Source: Allopusillimonas soli (GTDB lineage: Bacteria; Pseudomonadota; Gammaproteobacteria; Burkholderiales; Burkholderiaceae_B). From it: DNA of 64,000 nucleotides. The position numbers were made by a program, and so were the translations under genes. The stretch covers positions 868,001-932,000 of the forward strand of contig NZ_SDQC01000001.1 in NCBI RefSeq assembly GCF_004153445.1. The letters run 5' to 3'. This document shows, in pieces, positions 54,791 through 63,326 of this stretch (position 1 is its first letter; the number at the start of each line of letters is the position of its first letter). The notes under the pieces were generated by a model. It worked only from the letters and a program-made list of their open reading frames with translations, searched no databases and had not been told where the DNA came from.

Positions 54791-55786
54791 ATGACGTTTG
54801 CACAAGATACCAAAAATAAGGGGCTTCGGCTCTGCTATGCCATCATTATGGCCGCAATGGCCATAATTTCGGAACCAGCCTGTGCGCAAGATTACCCTTC
54901 AAGACCAATACGCATGCTTGTGGGCGCTTCTCCGGGCGGGACAACAGATATTGTCGCGCGCTTGGTGGCGCATGAGCTCGAAAAAAGGCTGAATCAGCCT
55001 GTTGCCGTAGAGAATCGTCCGGGAGCAGGCGGCAACCTGGCACTCAATGCGGTTGTGGGAGCTGCACCTGACGGCTATACATTGGGAATGGCCTATTCGG
55101 GGCTTGCCATCAATCCGGCGGTCATGAAAAAAATGCCTTTCGACACGCTGAATGACCTTGCGCCTGTGTCGCTGGTCGCAACGGTGGATATGTTTCTGCT
55201 GGTGAACCCTTCACTCGGCGTAGACACAGTTCAGGATTTGGTCGACGCAGCCAAGACTCATCCGGAAAAGATCACACTTGCGGCCAATGCCCTGGGATCG
55301 GTGTCTCACCTGTCCGCTGCATTGCTCAAGCTACGTACCGGCATGGAAAGCCCCATTGCCGTTTATAAAGGCAGCGCACCAGCCTTAATCGACCTGATGG
55401 CTGGGAATATTTCAGCTATGTTCGATACCGTGCCAGGTGCACTAAATTATGTAAAGCAGGGTAGGCTCAAAGTTATCGCATCTGGTGGAGCACACCGGCT
55501 ATCCATCGCCCCCGACGTGCCTACTTTGGAGGAGTCGGGCCTGGAAGATTTCAGAATAGGATCCTGGTACGGTCTGGTCGCGCCTGCCGGCACACCCGCC
55601 GAGGTAACCAATACGTTGAGTTCCGTAATCATCGATGTGCTATCTGCGCCACAGATCAAGCAGCAGCTTATGGAGCAAATGCTGAATCCGAAAGGAACGA
55701 CGCCTGCTGAATTCAAATCCTTCATCTCTACCGAAATGAAGCAATGGGAAAAAGTGGCGAAGGATGCACATATAACCATCAGGTAA
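54791..55786 (+). CDS. Tripartite tricarboxylate transporter substrate-binding protein (Bug family)
   Basis: A 331-residue receptor with a signal peptide ending near residue 33 (ACAQ). Motifs: RMLVGASPGGTTDIVARLVAHELEKRLN, VAVENRPGAGGNLALNAVVGAAPDGYTLG and APDVPTLEESGLEDF. GGAG precedes the ATG. It heads the operon with MmgE/PrpD and SDR genes and probably captures the acid handled by the surrounding enzymes. Confidence 0.9.
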   Translation: MTFAQDTKNKGLRLCYAIIMAAMAIISEPACAQDYPSRPIRMLVGASPGGTTDIVARLVAHELEKRLNQPVAVENRPGAGGNLALNAVVGAAPDGYTLGMAYSGLAINPAVMKKMPFDTLNDLAPVSLVATVDMFLLVNPSLGVDTVQDLVDAAKTHPEKITLAANALGSVSHLSAALLKLRTGMESPIAVYKGSAPALIDLMAGNISAMFDTVPGALNYVKQGRLKVIASGGAHRLSIAPDVPTLEESGLEDFRIGSWYGLVAPAGTPAEVTNTLSSVIIDVLSAPQIKQQLMEQMLNPKGTTPAEFKSFISTEMKQWEKVAKDAHITIR

Positions 55787-55807
55787 TACCGCGGGAGCCC
55801 TATTTTC

Positions 55808-57208
55808 ATGTCCTCCACCTGCTCGCCTAGCCACGCCGATGCCGGCCTGTCTTCCTTGCTCGCGCATCATGTTGATCGTACTCAATACGAAATGCTGCCA
55901 CCAGAAGCAATCTCCGCGGCCAAGTCACTTATCCTTGACACAGTGTCCACGGCATGGGCTGGAGCCGAGGCTGTCGGTATTGATTCGGCGTATCACGCAT
56001 TGGCGAGCGCTCAGGGCTATAGCGTGGCGAACTGTGCCCCTCCATGTCGGATATGGGGCAGGCCTGCGCATGCGCCAGTTCTGGATGCAGCGTTCATAAA
56101 TAGCGCTTCAGCGGCCGCACTAGATTTTGACGCGTTGCATCTCGACGCCGTCATGCATTCATCAATCATGACACTGCCAGCTCTTGTCGCAGTGTCCCAA
56201 CAGCATCAACTTGGCGGCAAGGCACTTTTGACAGCCATTGTGCTGGCCGATGACTTGAATTGCCGCCTGGGCGTTTCTGCTCAGGGCCACAATGGATGGT
56301 TCTTTACTTCGGTCTTCGGCATATTTGGCACTGCCGCTGCCAGCGCAAAGTTGCTTGGATGCAACCAAGCCGAAATTACGCATGCGTTGGGTATTGCATT
56401 GTTTCAAACTGGAGGCACCCAACAGGCTATGCTTGAGAAGAGCTTAGCGAAACGTTTCATGGCCGCCTTTGCCGCTCGCAACGGCCTCTTCTCCGCGATG
56501 CTGGCCAAGTCAGGCATAACGGGGCCCACTATGCCGTTTGAAGGAAAATTTGGGCTTTCCAATTTATATCAGGAATGCGACCCCGACACTGTGCTGCGTC
56601 AGCTCGGCTTACGCTACGAGAACTGTGCAATCCATATTAAGAAATATCCATGTTGCGGATGCTCTCATGCGGTGATCGAGGCCACGCTTTCTCTGATGAA
56701 GAAGCACAATATCAAAGCTGATGATGTAGCATCTGCACAAGTCGACATATCGGAATTCATGAATCGGATGATAGGCGGTGAGTTCGATCAGAATGCCAAA
56801 GACCCGCAGGTCATGGCTCAATTCAATGCCAAATATGCCGTGGCGTGCGCGCTTCTGCGCGGGCAATTCAAACTTGAGGATCTCGACCCGAAAAGAGTGC
56901 TGGATCCGCGCATACGAGACATCACCCGCCGGGTCAAAATAAAGATTGATCCAAATAATCACGGCGAACTGGCTCCTGCAACATTGACGTTTGGCCTTCG
57001 CTCCGGTAGAGCAGTCAGCGAACGCATAGATTCTTTCCCTGGCTCAACCTGCGCTACGATCAGTCGAAGCGTGCTGGAGAGTAAGGCCGACGACTGCTTT
57101 CGACAGGGCTTCAGCCCGCTCAGTAAAGCCCAGATAGATGGCCTTGTCGAAAAGATCGATAACATTGAGGCAGTCGGCAATATGGCGGACTTCTTCACAG
57201 AACTTTAA
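55808..57208 (+). CDS. MmgE/PrpD family protein
   Basis: A 466-residue MmgE/PrpD protein (SLILDTVSTAWAGAEAVGIDSAYHAL, then FINSASAAALDFDALHLDAVMHSSIMTLPALVAVSQQ and HIKKYPCCGCSHAVIEATLSL). The family includes 2-methylcitrate dehydratase, aconitate decarboxylase and various isomerases acting on polycarboxylates. It lies 21 bp after the Bug gene and 16 bp before the SDR. The substrate cannot be read from the sequence, but a branched or unsaturated di/tricarboxylate is expected. Confidence 0.88.
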   Translation: MSSTCSPSHADAGLSSLLAHHVDRTQYEMLPPEAISAAKSLILDTVSTAWAGAEAVGIDSAYHALASAQGYSVANCAPPCRIWGRPAHAPVLDAAFINSASAAALDFDALHLDAVMHSSIMTLPALVAVSQQHQLGGKALLTAIVLADDLNCRLGVSAQGHNGWFFTSVFGIFGTAAASAKLLGCNQAEITHALGIALFQTGGTQQAMLEKSLAKRFMAAFAARNGLFSAMLAKSGITGPTMPFEGKFGLSNLYQECDPDTVLRQLGLRYENCAIHIKKYPCCGCSHAVIEATLSLMKKHNIKADDVASAQVDISEFMNRMIGGEFDQNAKDPQVMAQFNAKYAVACALLRGQFKLEDLDPKRVLDPRIRDITRRVKIKIDPNNHGELAPATLTFGLRSGRAVSERIDSFPGSTCATISRSVLESKADDCFRQGFSPLSKAQIDGLVEKIDNIEAVGNMADFFTEL

Positions 57209-57224
57209 TCTCCAGGAGAGAACC

Positions 57225-57989
57225 ATGCCATGCACAGCGCTGGAAGGCAAAGTAGTCTGGGTATCGGGAGCAACTGGGGCCTTAGGCGCAGAAATATGCC
57301 GTCAATTGGCCGCAGCCGGTGCCTCTCCGGTGGCTTCGAGTAGATCAGAGGACAAACTCTCTGCATTGCAAACCGACATCCAGCCCATCGGCGAGATCAG
57401 CATAATTCCCGTGGACATAAAACAAGAAGCAACAATCAGAGCCGTCGCGGATGAAATTGTACTCAGGCATGGCCGCATCGACGCTCTGGTCAATTCGACA
57501 TCCATCTCACTATTTGCGGACTTCCTGGATCTCGACGACGAGGCCTGGCGCGACATACTGGACAGCAAGCTCATGGCTTACGTTCGAACGTGCCGTGCCG
57601 TCATCCCACATATGATTGAGCAAGGCGGGGGCAGCATCATCAATATTTCGGGACGAAGCGCACGCCAGCCCCTTCCCACCCATCTGCCTGGAGGTTGCGC
57701 CAACGCGGCGGTTAACCTCCTGACCAAGGGTTTGGCTGATCGCTATTACAACGACAACATACGCGTGAATTGCGTGGCGCCCGGTCCGATAGAATCAAAA
57801 CGGTTTTCGACCATAAAATCAAGCCATGAAAAAAACGAAAGTGCCACAGGAGCTAGGCCTGTTCTCACACGCGACATCGGCCAGCCCCTGGATATCGCGG
57901 ACGCCGTGTTGTGGCTGCTGTCAGACAGATCCAAGCACCTGACAGGAACCGTAATTCCGGTGGATGGGGGTAGTACCGTCTGTGTATGA
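57225..57989 (+). CDS. Atypical SDR family protein lacking the YxxxK pair
   Basis: A 254-residue SDR. The cofactor site is SGATGALG (14-21). Ser142 is in place (IINISGRSARQP), but where YxxxK should be, the sequence reads THLPGGCANAAVNLL, without Tyr or Lys, and NNAG is replaced by NSTS. The end HLTGTVIPVDGGS is normal. Such SDRs either use another residue or have lost dehydrogenase activity. AGGAGAG fixes the ATG, 16 bp after the PrpD-family gene. It ends this operon. Confidence 0.85.
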   Translation: MPCTALEGKVVWVSGATGALGAEICRQLAAAGASPVASSRSEDKLSALQTDIQPIGEISIIPVDIKQEATIRAVADEIVLRHGRIDALVNSTSISLFADFLDLDDEAWRDILDSKLMAYVRTCRAVIPHMIEQGGGSIINISGRSARQPLPTHLPGGCANAAVNLLTKGLADRYYNDNIRVNCVAPGPIESKRFSTIKSSHEKNESATGARPVLTRDIGQPLDIADAVLWLLSDRSKHLTGTVIPVDGGSTVCV

Positions 57990-58045
57990 AGAATGCCTCC
58001 GCCTGTTCTCATTCACTGGGGTGACGATTGTATGGCCGTCCCGAT

Positions 58046-58534
58046 TTACTCGCACGTCAAGGGTATGCGAAGATCATCTTGGTAGCTCAGCAGACCCTCG
58101 CAGGTCTCTGAGTAATCAAACGATTGTACTTCGCCTATACAAAGCACATGGCTGCCTTGAACTATCTGCTGAGTCACGATCACCTCAAAGTTGGCGGCCG
58201 CGTTTTCGACTAAAGGAACCTCAAGTGAGGGCCCTCTCGTCCACTGAAAACGATCTGCATTGCAATCTTTCGCGCACTGGGCCCAAAGGTCGCGATGATC
58301 CGCCGCCATCACACTCAGGCCACAATGTGCACCGATCGGTATTCTAGGCCGGCCATCAATGCCTTGAGCCGCACACCACATGACCAGTTTGGGTGTCAGG
58401 GAAAGCGAGTTGAACGCGCTGGCCATCACAAATTGCGGCCCCAATTCATGGTCCTCATATCCGACAAGCACCAACCCACCCGCTAAGCGATGCTGAGGCG
58501 ATTGAGCGCGCAATGGCAATAAGGTGCTGTTCAT
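58046..58534 (-). CDS. Flavin reductase-like domain protein (second copy)
   Basis: A 162-residue HpaC-type split-barrel protein: MASAFNSLSLTPKLVMWCAAQ, GAHCGLSVMAADHRDLWAQCAKDC, GSHVLCIGEVQSFDYSE. It should supply reduced FMN or FAD to an oxygenase. The ATG overlaps the CoA-ligase stop (ATGA) with GGAGAAG upstream. The longer open frame is an artefact from inside the ligase gene. It is the last gene of the leftward operon and pairs functionally with the oxygenase-like gene four kb upstream. The FMN-binding pattern is weaker than in the other copy. Confidence 0.72.
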   Translation of the reverse strand: MNSTLLPLRAQSPQHRLAGGLVLVGYEDHELGPQFVMASAFNSLSLTPKLVMWCAAQGIDGRPRIPIGAHCGLSVMAADHRDLWAQCAKDCNADRFQWTRGPSLEVPLVENAAANFEVIVTQQIVQGSHVLCIGEVQSFDYSETCEGLLSYQDDLRIPLTCE

Positions 58535-59931
58535 GACTTCTCCAATACAACAAGCCTCGATTTTTTCTCGGTGCGGCCAAGTGCCCCGACGGAGGCGAAC
58601 TCTATATTGGCGCTTACTGTCAGCTCTTGGCGTAACGCCTGTTCGATCTTCGCTTTCAGTTCCGCATTCGCATCCGATGCCTCTACCCTGACCTGCAAGG
58701 GAGGAATGACTGCCGGCCCCGGCCTTGGAAGCACGATCTGCATCACGCCGCTTACCCGAGGTGCAAATCTTCCGATGATGGACTGCACCGCCGAGGGAAA
58801 CACATTGACTCCTCTGACGATCAGCATGTCGTCGCTGCGCCCGACTATATCCATACGAAAACCAGTACGCCCACAGGCACATTCCGATGTACGAACTTTG
58901 ATGATGTCGCCGGTTCGGTATCTGAACAAGGGGCATGCCTGCCTATCCAGATGCGTAAATACATACTCGCCCTGGGCGCCGTCACTCATCTCCATTACGT
59001 TGCCTGTGTCCGGATCGATCAGTTCGATAAGTGCAAGGTCAGGCGTGAGCTGATGCTTGCCATCGCGAAGCCTGCAGTGGGCGAACGAGTTTGGATGCGC
59101 ATCCGATGTTGAGGCAAAGTCGTATACATAGGGCGTGCCCCATGCCTCTTCCATGCGTTTCTGGAAGGCAGGTTGCTCAAAGCCAGACTCGCCACCACCA
59201 CAGATAATACGAAGCCCGAGCTCCTGGGACGGGATTCCCAAAACATCCTGGCAACGTTCCGCCAAAGCTGCCGCAAACGACGGTGTGCCCACCCACACTG
59301 TTGCCTTCAACTGCTGCATCAGTATAAGCATCCCTTCCACGCGCCGCTCCGCTCCGGCCGGGATGTTTACCGCTCCCAGTCTTTCCACCGCTGCGCACAA
59401 CGGAATACCCGCGTTGAACATACTCAAGGCAAAACCATTGACAACCCTGTCGCCGGGGCGAACGCCAAATCCCCACAGCGCTCGAGCCAGACTTTCCGAG
59501 CGCCTGAGCGTATCGTGAGCCGTATACCCTTGAAACACGGACTTACCTGTCGTGCCGGAAGTGGCCGTTATACGAACAATCTGCTCCATCAATGCTGCCT
59601 GATGCAGGCCAAACGGCGGATATGTCTCCTGACTATCACGCAACTCCGCCTTTGTGGTGAACGGCACGCATCTAATGTCTTCTATGGAATGGTAGGAACT
59701 CAGGCTGAACCCAGCCGACTGGAACCTTTCCTTGTAAAATTCGGAATGGCTGGCAAGGTAAGCGATCTGCTGCCGCAGCTTGAATGTCTGCAGCATCCGG
59801 ATTTGTTCCGGCGGCATGGTTTCCCGTCCCATATTCCAGAAGGGACGATTAATGTCGCCGAGACTTTCCATGATCTCAGGCGGCCATGATGAGGAAGACT
59901 CAGTTGGCAAGGAATAATCATGATCAAACAT
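58531..59931 (-). CDS. Phenylacetate-CoA ligase family protein (PaaK-like)
   Basis: A 466-residue adenylate-forming enzyme. The nucleotide loop is TSGTTGK (124-130), ICGGGESG follows, then FRYRTGDI, GRSDDMLIVRGVNVFP and the C-terminal catalytic-Lys region GALGRTEKKSRL. PaaK relatives activate aryl or other carboxylic acids to CoA thioesters. It lies 17 bp after the flavin reductase gene and overlaps the second reductase by 4 bp. It is the only CoA-forming enzyme in this operon, so it should make the CoA substrate for the acyl-CoA-dehydrogenase homologues. Confidence 0.9.
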   Translation of the reverse strand: MFDHDYSLPTESSSSWPPEIMESLGDINRPFWNMGRETMPPEQIRMLQTFKLRQQIAYLASHSEFYKERFQSAGFSLSSYHSIEDIRCVPFTTKAELRDSQETYPPFGLHQAALMEQIVRITATSGTTGKSVFQGYTAHDTLRRSESLARALWGFGVRPGDRVVNGFALSMFNAGIPLCAAVERLGAVNIPAGAERRVEGMLILMQQLKATVWVGTPSFAAALAERCQDVLGIPSQELGLRIICGGGESGFEQPAFQKRMEEAWGTPYVYDFASTSDAHPNSFAHCRLRDGKHQLTPDLALIELIDPDTGNVMEMSDGAQGEYVFTHLDRQACPLFRYRTGDIIKVRTSECACGRTGFRMDIVGRSDDMLIVRGVNVFPSAVQSIIGRFAPRVSGVMQIVLPRPGPAVIPPLQVRVEASDANAELKAKIEQALRQELTVSANIEFASVGALGRTEKKSRLVVLEKS

Positions 59932-59948
59932 ATATCGCCTTCACCTAC

Positions 59949-60425
59949 TCAATGAAACTGGGCAAATCGCCCAGCAAAATAGAGCAATGGCGCACCATCC
60001 GCCAGTTCGCTCTCGACTACGTCACCAATAAACATGACATGGTCACCGACTTCGGTAGTATCGGTTCGCCGGCAAACGTACCAGGCGATAGCTCCATGGA
60101 TTTTTGGCAGGCTCTGTGATCCTGCTGCGACATAGTCAATACCTTCGTAGCGATCAGCCAACGACGATGCAAACTGCCTAGCCACCGAAATCTGATTACT
60201 GGCAAGCACGTTGACAGAGAAATAGCTTGCCTCCTCAAACACCGCGCGCGTTCTCGATTCAACGCCCAGGCTCCAAGCGAGGCGAACTGGGTCAGAGCCA
60301 ACGGGTGTAACCGAGTTTGCGGTCAAGCCCACCAGCTTGCCATCCTCTCCGCGCGCGCTGATGATGGCAACACCGGTCGGGTACCGCCCCAGCGCATTCC
60401 GAAATTCTCTTGAACTTGAGCTCAT
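59949..60425 (-). CDS. Flavin reductase-like domain protein (HpaC-like)
   Basis: A 158-residue FMN/FAD reductase: REFRNALGRYPTGVAIISARGEDGKLVGLTANSVTPVGSDPVRLAWSLGVESRT is the standard N-terminal half, followed by YFSVNVLASNQISVARQFAS and GDHVMFIGDVV. These enzymes use NAD(P)H to make free reduced flavin for two-component monooxygenases. It starts 20 bp after the oxygenase-like gene, so the two are the obvious reductase and oxygenase pair. Confidence 0.87.
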   Translation of the reverse strand: MSSSSREFRNALGRYPTGVAIISARGEDGKLVGLTANSVTPVGSDPVRLAWSLGVESRTRAVFEEASYFSVNVLASNQISVARQFASSLADRYEGIDYVAAGSQSLPKIHGAIAWYVCRRTDTTEVGDHVMFIGDVVESELADGAPLLYFAGRFAQFH

Positions 60426-60445
60426 ATGAAACCCGGCTCGGAAAG

Positions 60446-61612
60446 TTACAGGCGAGCAGTAGTGTCGTATGGCTCACCCAGATGAAACTTACCCAATGTA
60501 GCGGCCGTCTTGTCCAAGTTCTCGTGCAGCGTGTGAATACGCAAATCGCGGAACAGGCGGGACATGGGGGAATCAGCCCAGAATGCGCTCGATCCGATGA
60601 TCTGCGCGCCTTTATCCATGGTAATCACTGCGTTTTCAATAGCCCGGTGCTTCGCACACATGGAAAATAGCTCTGCCGCCTCGCGATCACTGTTCTTCCA
60701 CATCCAGGCAGCACGGTAAATGAGCCATCTCACTGAATCCGTCCCCACTCGGATCTCGCCCATGCGCAGCTGTGTATATGAATCACTGGCCGTACCGCGC
60801 TTTGGCAGGTACTCGCGAAGCAAGTCAAAAATTGCCTCCGCCCCTCCCAGGTACTGGGCAGCAAAGCTCAAGTGAAATCGCGCCTGCCAACGCTCGCGTG
60901 GGTACAGTCCTAAGTCGCCTAAAACATTGCTGTTATCGACAAAACAGTTGTCCAGCTTCAGGGATGGGCTGTGCGCTCCTCTCATGCCAATCGGATTCCA
61001 CGAACCTTCGACGACGGAGAATCCCTTTGCATTCTGCGGAACCAGAACGCCAAGGTGTCCCTCGTTGCCCGGCATGCCCGCCACACCGGCGAATATTAGG
61101 TTGTAGTCCACGTCAGCGCCCAGGGTGGCGTAGTTTTTCATACCATTGAGTATGTAGCCATTCTCGGCGGGCTGCGCTGCGGTAATAAGGTTGTAGGCGC
61201 CACGGGATGTACGGCCAGGCTCGCTCCCGGTCGCGTTAAGAAGGCTGCCCCGTTCGAGCACTGGCTTCAATACGCGCTCGCGCTGCTCATCGGTGCCGAC
61301 CTGGTCCACGTAATGCGCTCCATGACAATGGATATGAAAACACTGCGCCGTGGACAAATCGCCACGTGCCGTCTGTTCCACTGCCAGCAAATAAAGTAGA
61401 GGATCCTCACCCGCTGTGCCGCTTCCCATTCCACCCATTCGTTCAGAAATGGTAATCCCATTCAACCCTGCATCAAAGAAGGCGCGCATGTTCTCGCTGG
61501 GAGTACTCGCTTCAGCGTCATATCTGGCAGCGTTCGGTTTGAACACTGTTCTGCTTAGCTCCCCTACCGTTTCGTAAACTTGCCTTTGTTGTTTAGTGAG
61601 TTCGAAATTCAT
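60446..61612 (-). CDS. Acyl-CoA dehydrogenase-fold protein, DszC-like flavin monooxygenase candidate
   Basis: A 388-residue protein with the acyl-CoA dehydrogenase fold (ATGSEPGRTSRG at 127-138, GMRGAHSPSLKLDNCFV). The C-terminus is not the usual IxEGTxEI motif. It reads RIHTLHENLDKTAATLGKFHLG (from 358), close to the RTHTLHDPV ending of group D monooxygenases such as DszC, and HIHCHGAH (93-100) supplies further His residues. An oxygenase role with the adjacent flavin reductase is therefore more likely than dehydrogenation. The ATG at 61612 has AGGAACC upstream. The substrate may be the CoA ester made by the PaaK-like ligase. Confidence 0.8.
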   Translation of the reverse strand: MNFELTKQQRQVYETVGELSRTVFKPNAARYDAEASTPSENMRAFFDAGLNGITISERMGGMGSGTAGEDPLLYLLAVEQTARGDLSTAQCFHIHCHGAHYVDQVGTDEQRERVLKPVLERGSLLNATGSEPGRTSRGAYNLITAAQPAENGYILNGMKNYATLGADVDYNLIFAGVAGMPGNEGHLGVLVPQNAKGFSVVEGSWNPIGMRGAHSPSLKLDNCFVDNSNVLGDLGLYPRERWQARFHLSFAAQYLGGAEAIFDLLREYLPKRGTASDSYTQLRMGEIRVGTDSVRWLIYRAAWMWKNSDREAAELFSMCAKHRAIENAVITMDKGAQIIGSSAFWADSPMSRLFRDLRIHTLHENLDKTAATLGKFHLGEPYDTTARL

Positions 61613-61725
61613 ATGGTTCCTGCCGTTCCGTAAGTTGGATATGATGCAATGGCTACACACGCAATCATCCTATCAATCCCCGACCCAATATCGATCAAGA
61701 TAGTGAAACTCGATCCAGTATTTCG

Positions 61726-63324
61726 CTATGTTGACCAAGAAAGAAATGCATCCGCGGATAAGTCCTCACTTAGGCGCTGCTCCCATTCGAGATATCTAGC
61801 CATTTCTTCAAGGCTCGAGTCATAAGGTGGGACGACTACATCTGGCGTGCGAACAAAGCCATCCGGCCATCCGGAGTCAACAGTGAATTTTTGTTTCCAT
61901 GTATTGATCCCACCTTCAAGTACACGCACAGATGAATATCCCAGGCGCCTCAGATTTGCAGCTGCATAGACAGAATGAACGCCCGTTCGGCAGGTCAGAA
62001 TGACGGGCGTATCCAACGCTGTAAGATACTGGCCGAGATGGTATTCAAGCCAGCCATAGGGAATCCAGATTGCGCCCGGGACCCTGGCCGTCTCATAGGA
62101 CTTGCTGGTATCCACATGCACAATCAGGGGCTCGGGTTTCATGCTCTGCAACGCATCCGCACTCACATGTACCGAGTTCTCCCTGGCTTGACGCAGGCCG
62201 AGAGGCGTCGACCGATCACGCCCCGACCCTATCGGATATCCGGCTTCCTTCCATACCTGCAGGCCGCCCCTCAAAACCCGAACATCCTGCCATCCCAGCT
62301 TGCGAAACCAGAATGCTGTCAGAAATGCGCGCCCGGTATCATCGTCTACGAATATCAGGATTGCACGCCGTGCCGGCATATAGTCATCTATCCGCTGCAT
62401 GGCCAGGCCTCCCGGAAGCACCTGCGCGCCGCGGATATGTGCAGTCTCGTACTGATCTACCTGTCGCACATCGTAGACATAGATGTTTCTGGCACGTGCA
62501 TCTCGCTCCTTGATCAGCCCAGCGAGTTCATCCGGTTCGATTTCGGTAACGCCCGCCGACCGAGCCAAGGCCATGGCTGATTGCCTTCCAACCTGCACAC
62601 TTTCGGGTGTAGGAGATAAAATTCCCTGCGGCGAGCCACGTTCTAGTCTGAATCCCGCCAGCTGCCAGCCCATCGTACCGTTTTCGAGTGCGTACACATT
62701 GTCGAGGCCAAGCTCTCTTAGACCCTGACAAGCAATAATGCCCCGAGTTCGTCCGGCGCAATGCACCACAATGGGCAATCGAGCCTCCTTCAGATCATGA
62801 GCCACCGACACCAGATCCACACCAAACGCGCCACGTGCATTAGGAATGCGCTTGTCCGCATACTCGACGGGCGTGCGTATATCACAGATTATGCAATCCC
62901 TGCCTTCATCCAACCATGTTTTCAATGTCTCGGCAGATACTTGCGGCACACGCAGGGTCTCATGTACGTACTCTCCGAAAATCTTTCCAGCCACATTGGA
63001 TCCGGAGGTAACTTCCCTACCTTTGCTCAACCACGCAACAAGGCCACCTTCAAGAACATGGACGTTTTCATAGCCCACTCGATGCAATGCATCAGCTGCC
63101 AACTCCGCCCGCCTGCTGGTGCCATCGTCATAAAGAACGACAAAAGTTCGAGTATCAGGCACCAATTCTCCGATACGAAGTTCCAACATCCGTCGTGGAA
63201 GGAAACACGCGCCGAGAATATGTCCTGAGTTGGCTTCAGCCAGCTCACGCACATCGAACAAGGCCCACTCCGTATCACTCTCGCGCAGCCTGTCAAACGC
63301 TGGAAAGGAAATGATGCTCGTCAT
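61726..63324 (-). CDS. Four-domain rhodanese (sulfurtransferase) protein
   Basis: A 532-residue protein of four tandem rhodanese domains (about 1-105, 120-230, 260-365, 385-480). The active-loop residue alternates: D66 (YDDGTSRR), C189 (HCAGRTRG), D327 (VDDDTGRA), C445 (TCRTGVHS). Domains 2 and 4 can therefore carry a persulfide, while 1 and 3 should be structural or binding units. The CDVR/DVR-type entry motifs are present in each. It lies 2 bp after an acyl-CoA-dehydrogenase homologue, its ribosome site overlapping that stop. It implies that sulfide or persulfide is released by the pathway. Confidence 0.9.
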   Translation of the reverse strand: MTSIISFPAFDRLRESDTEWALFDVRELAEANSGHILGACFLPRRMLELRIGELVPDTRTFVVLYDDGTSRRAELAADALHRVGYENVHVLEGGLVAWLSKGREVTSGSNVAGKIFGEYVHETLRVPQVSAETLKTWLDEGRDCIICDIRTPVEYADKRIPNARGAFGVDLVSVAHDLKEARLPIVVHCAGRTRGIIACQGLRELGLDNVYALENGTMGWQLAGFRLERGSPQGILSPTPESVQVGRQSAMALARSAGVTEIEPDELAGLIKERDARARNIYVYDVRQVDQYETAHIRGAQVLPGGLAMQRIDDYMPARRAILIFVDDDTGRAFLTAFWFRKLGWQDVRVLRGGLQVWKEAGYPIGSGRDRSTPLGLRQARENSVHVSADALQSMKPEPLIVHVDTSKSYETARVPGAIWIPYGWLEYHLGQYLTALDTPVILTCRTGVHSVYAAANLRRLGYSSVRVLEGGINTWKQKFTVDSGWPDGFVRTPDVVVPPYDSSLEEMARYLEWEQRLSEDLSADAFLSWST

Positions 63325-63326
63325 GG

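Noticed and set aside
58535-58936. N-terminal extension of the second flavin reductase frame
   Set aside because: It lies inside the CoA-ligase gene in another frame and is low-complexity Arg/Ser-rich. The ATGA overlap with a good ribosome site gives the real start.
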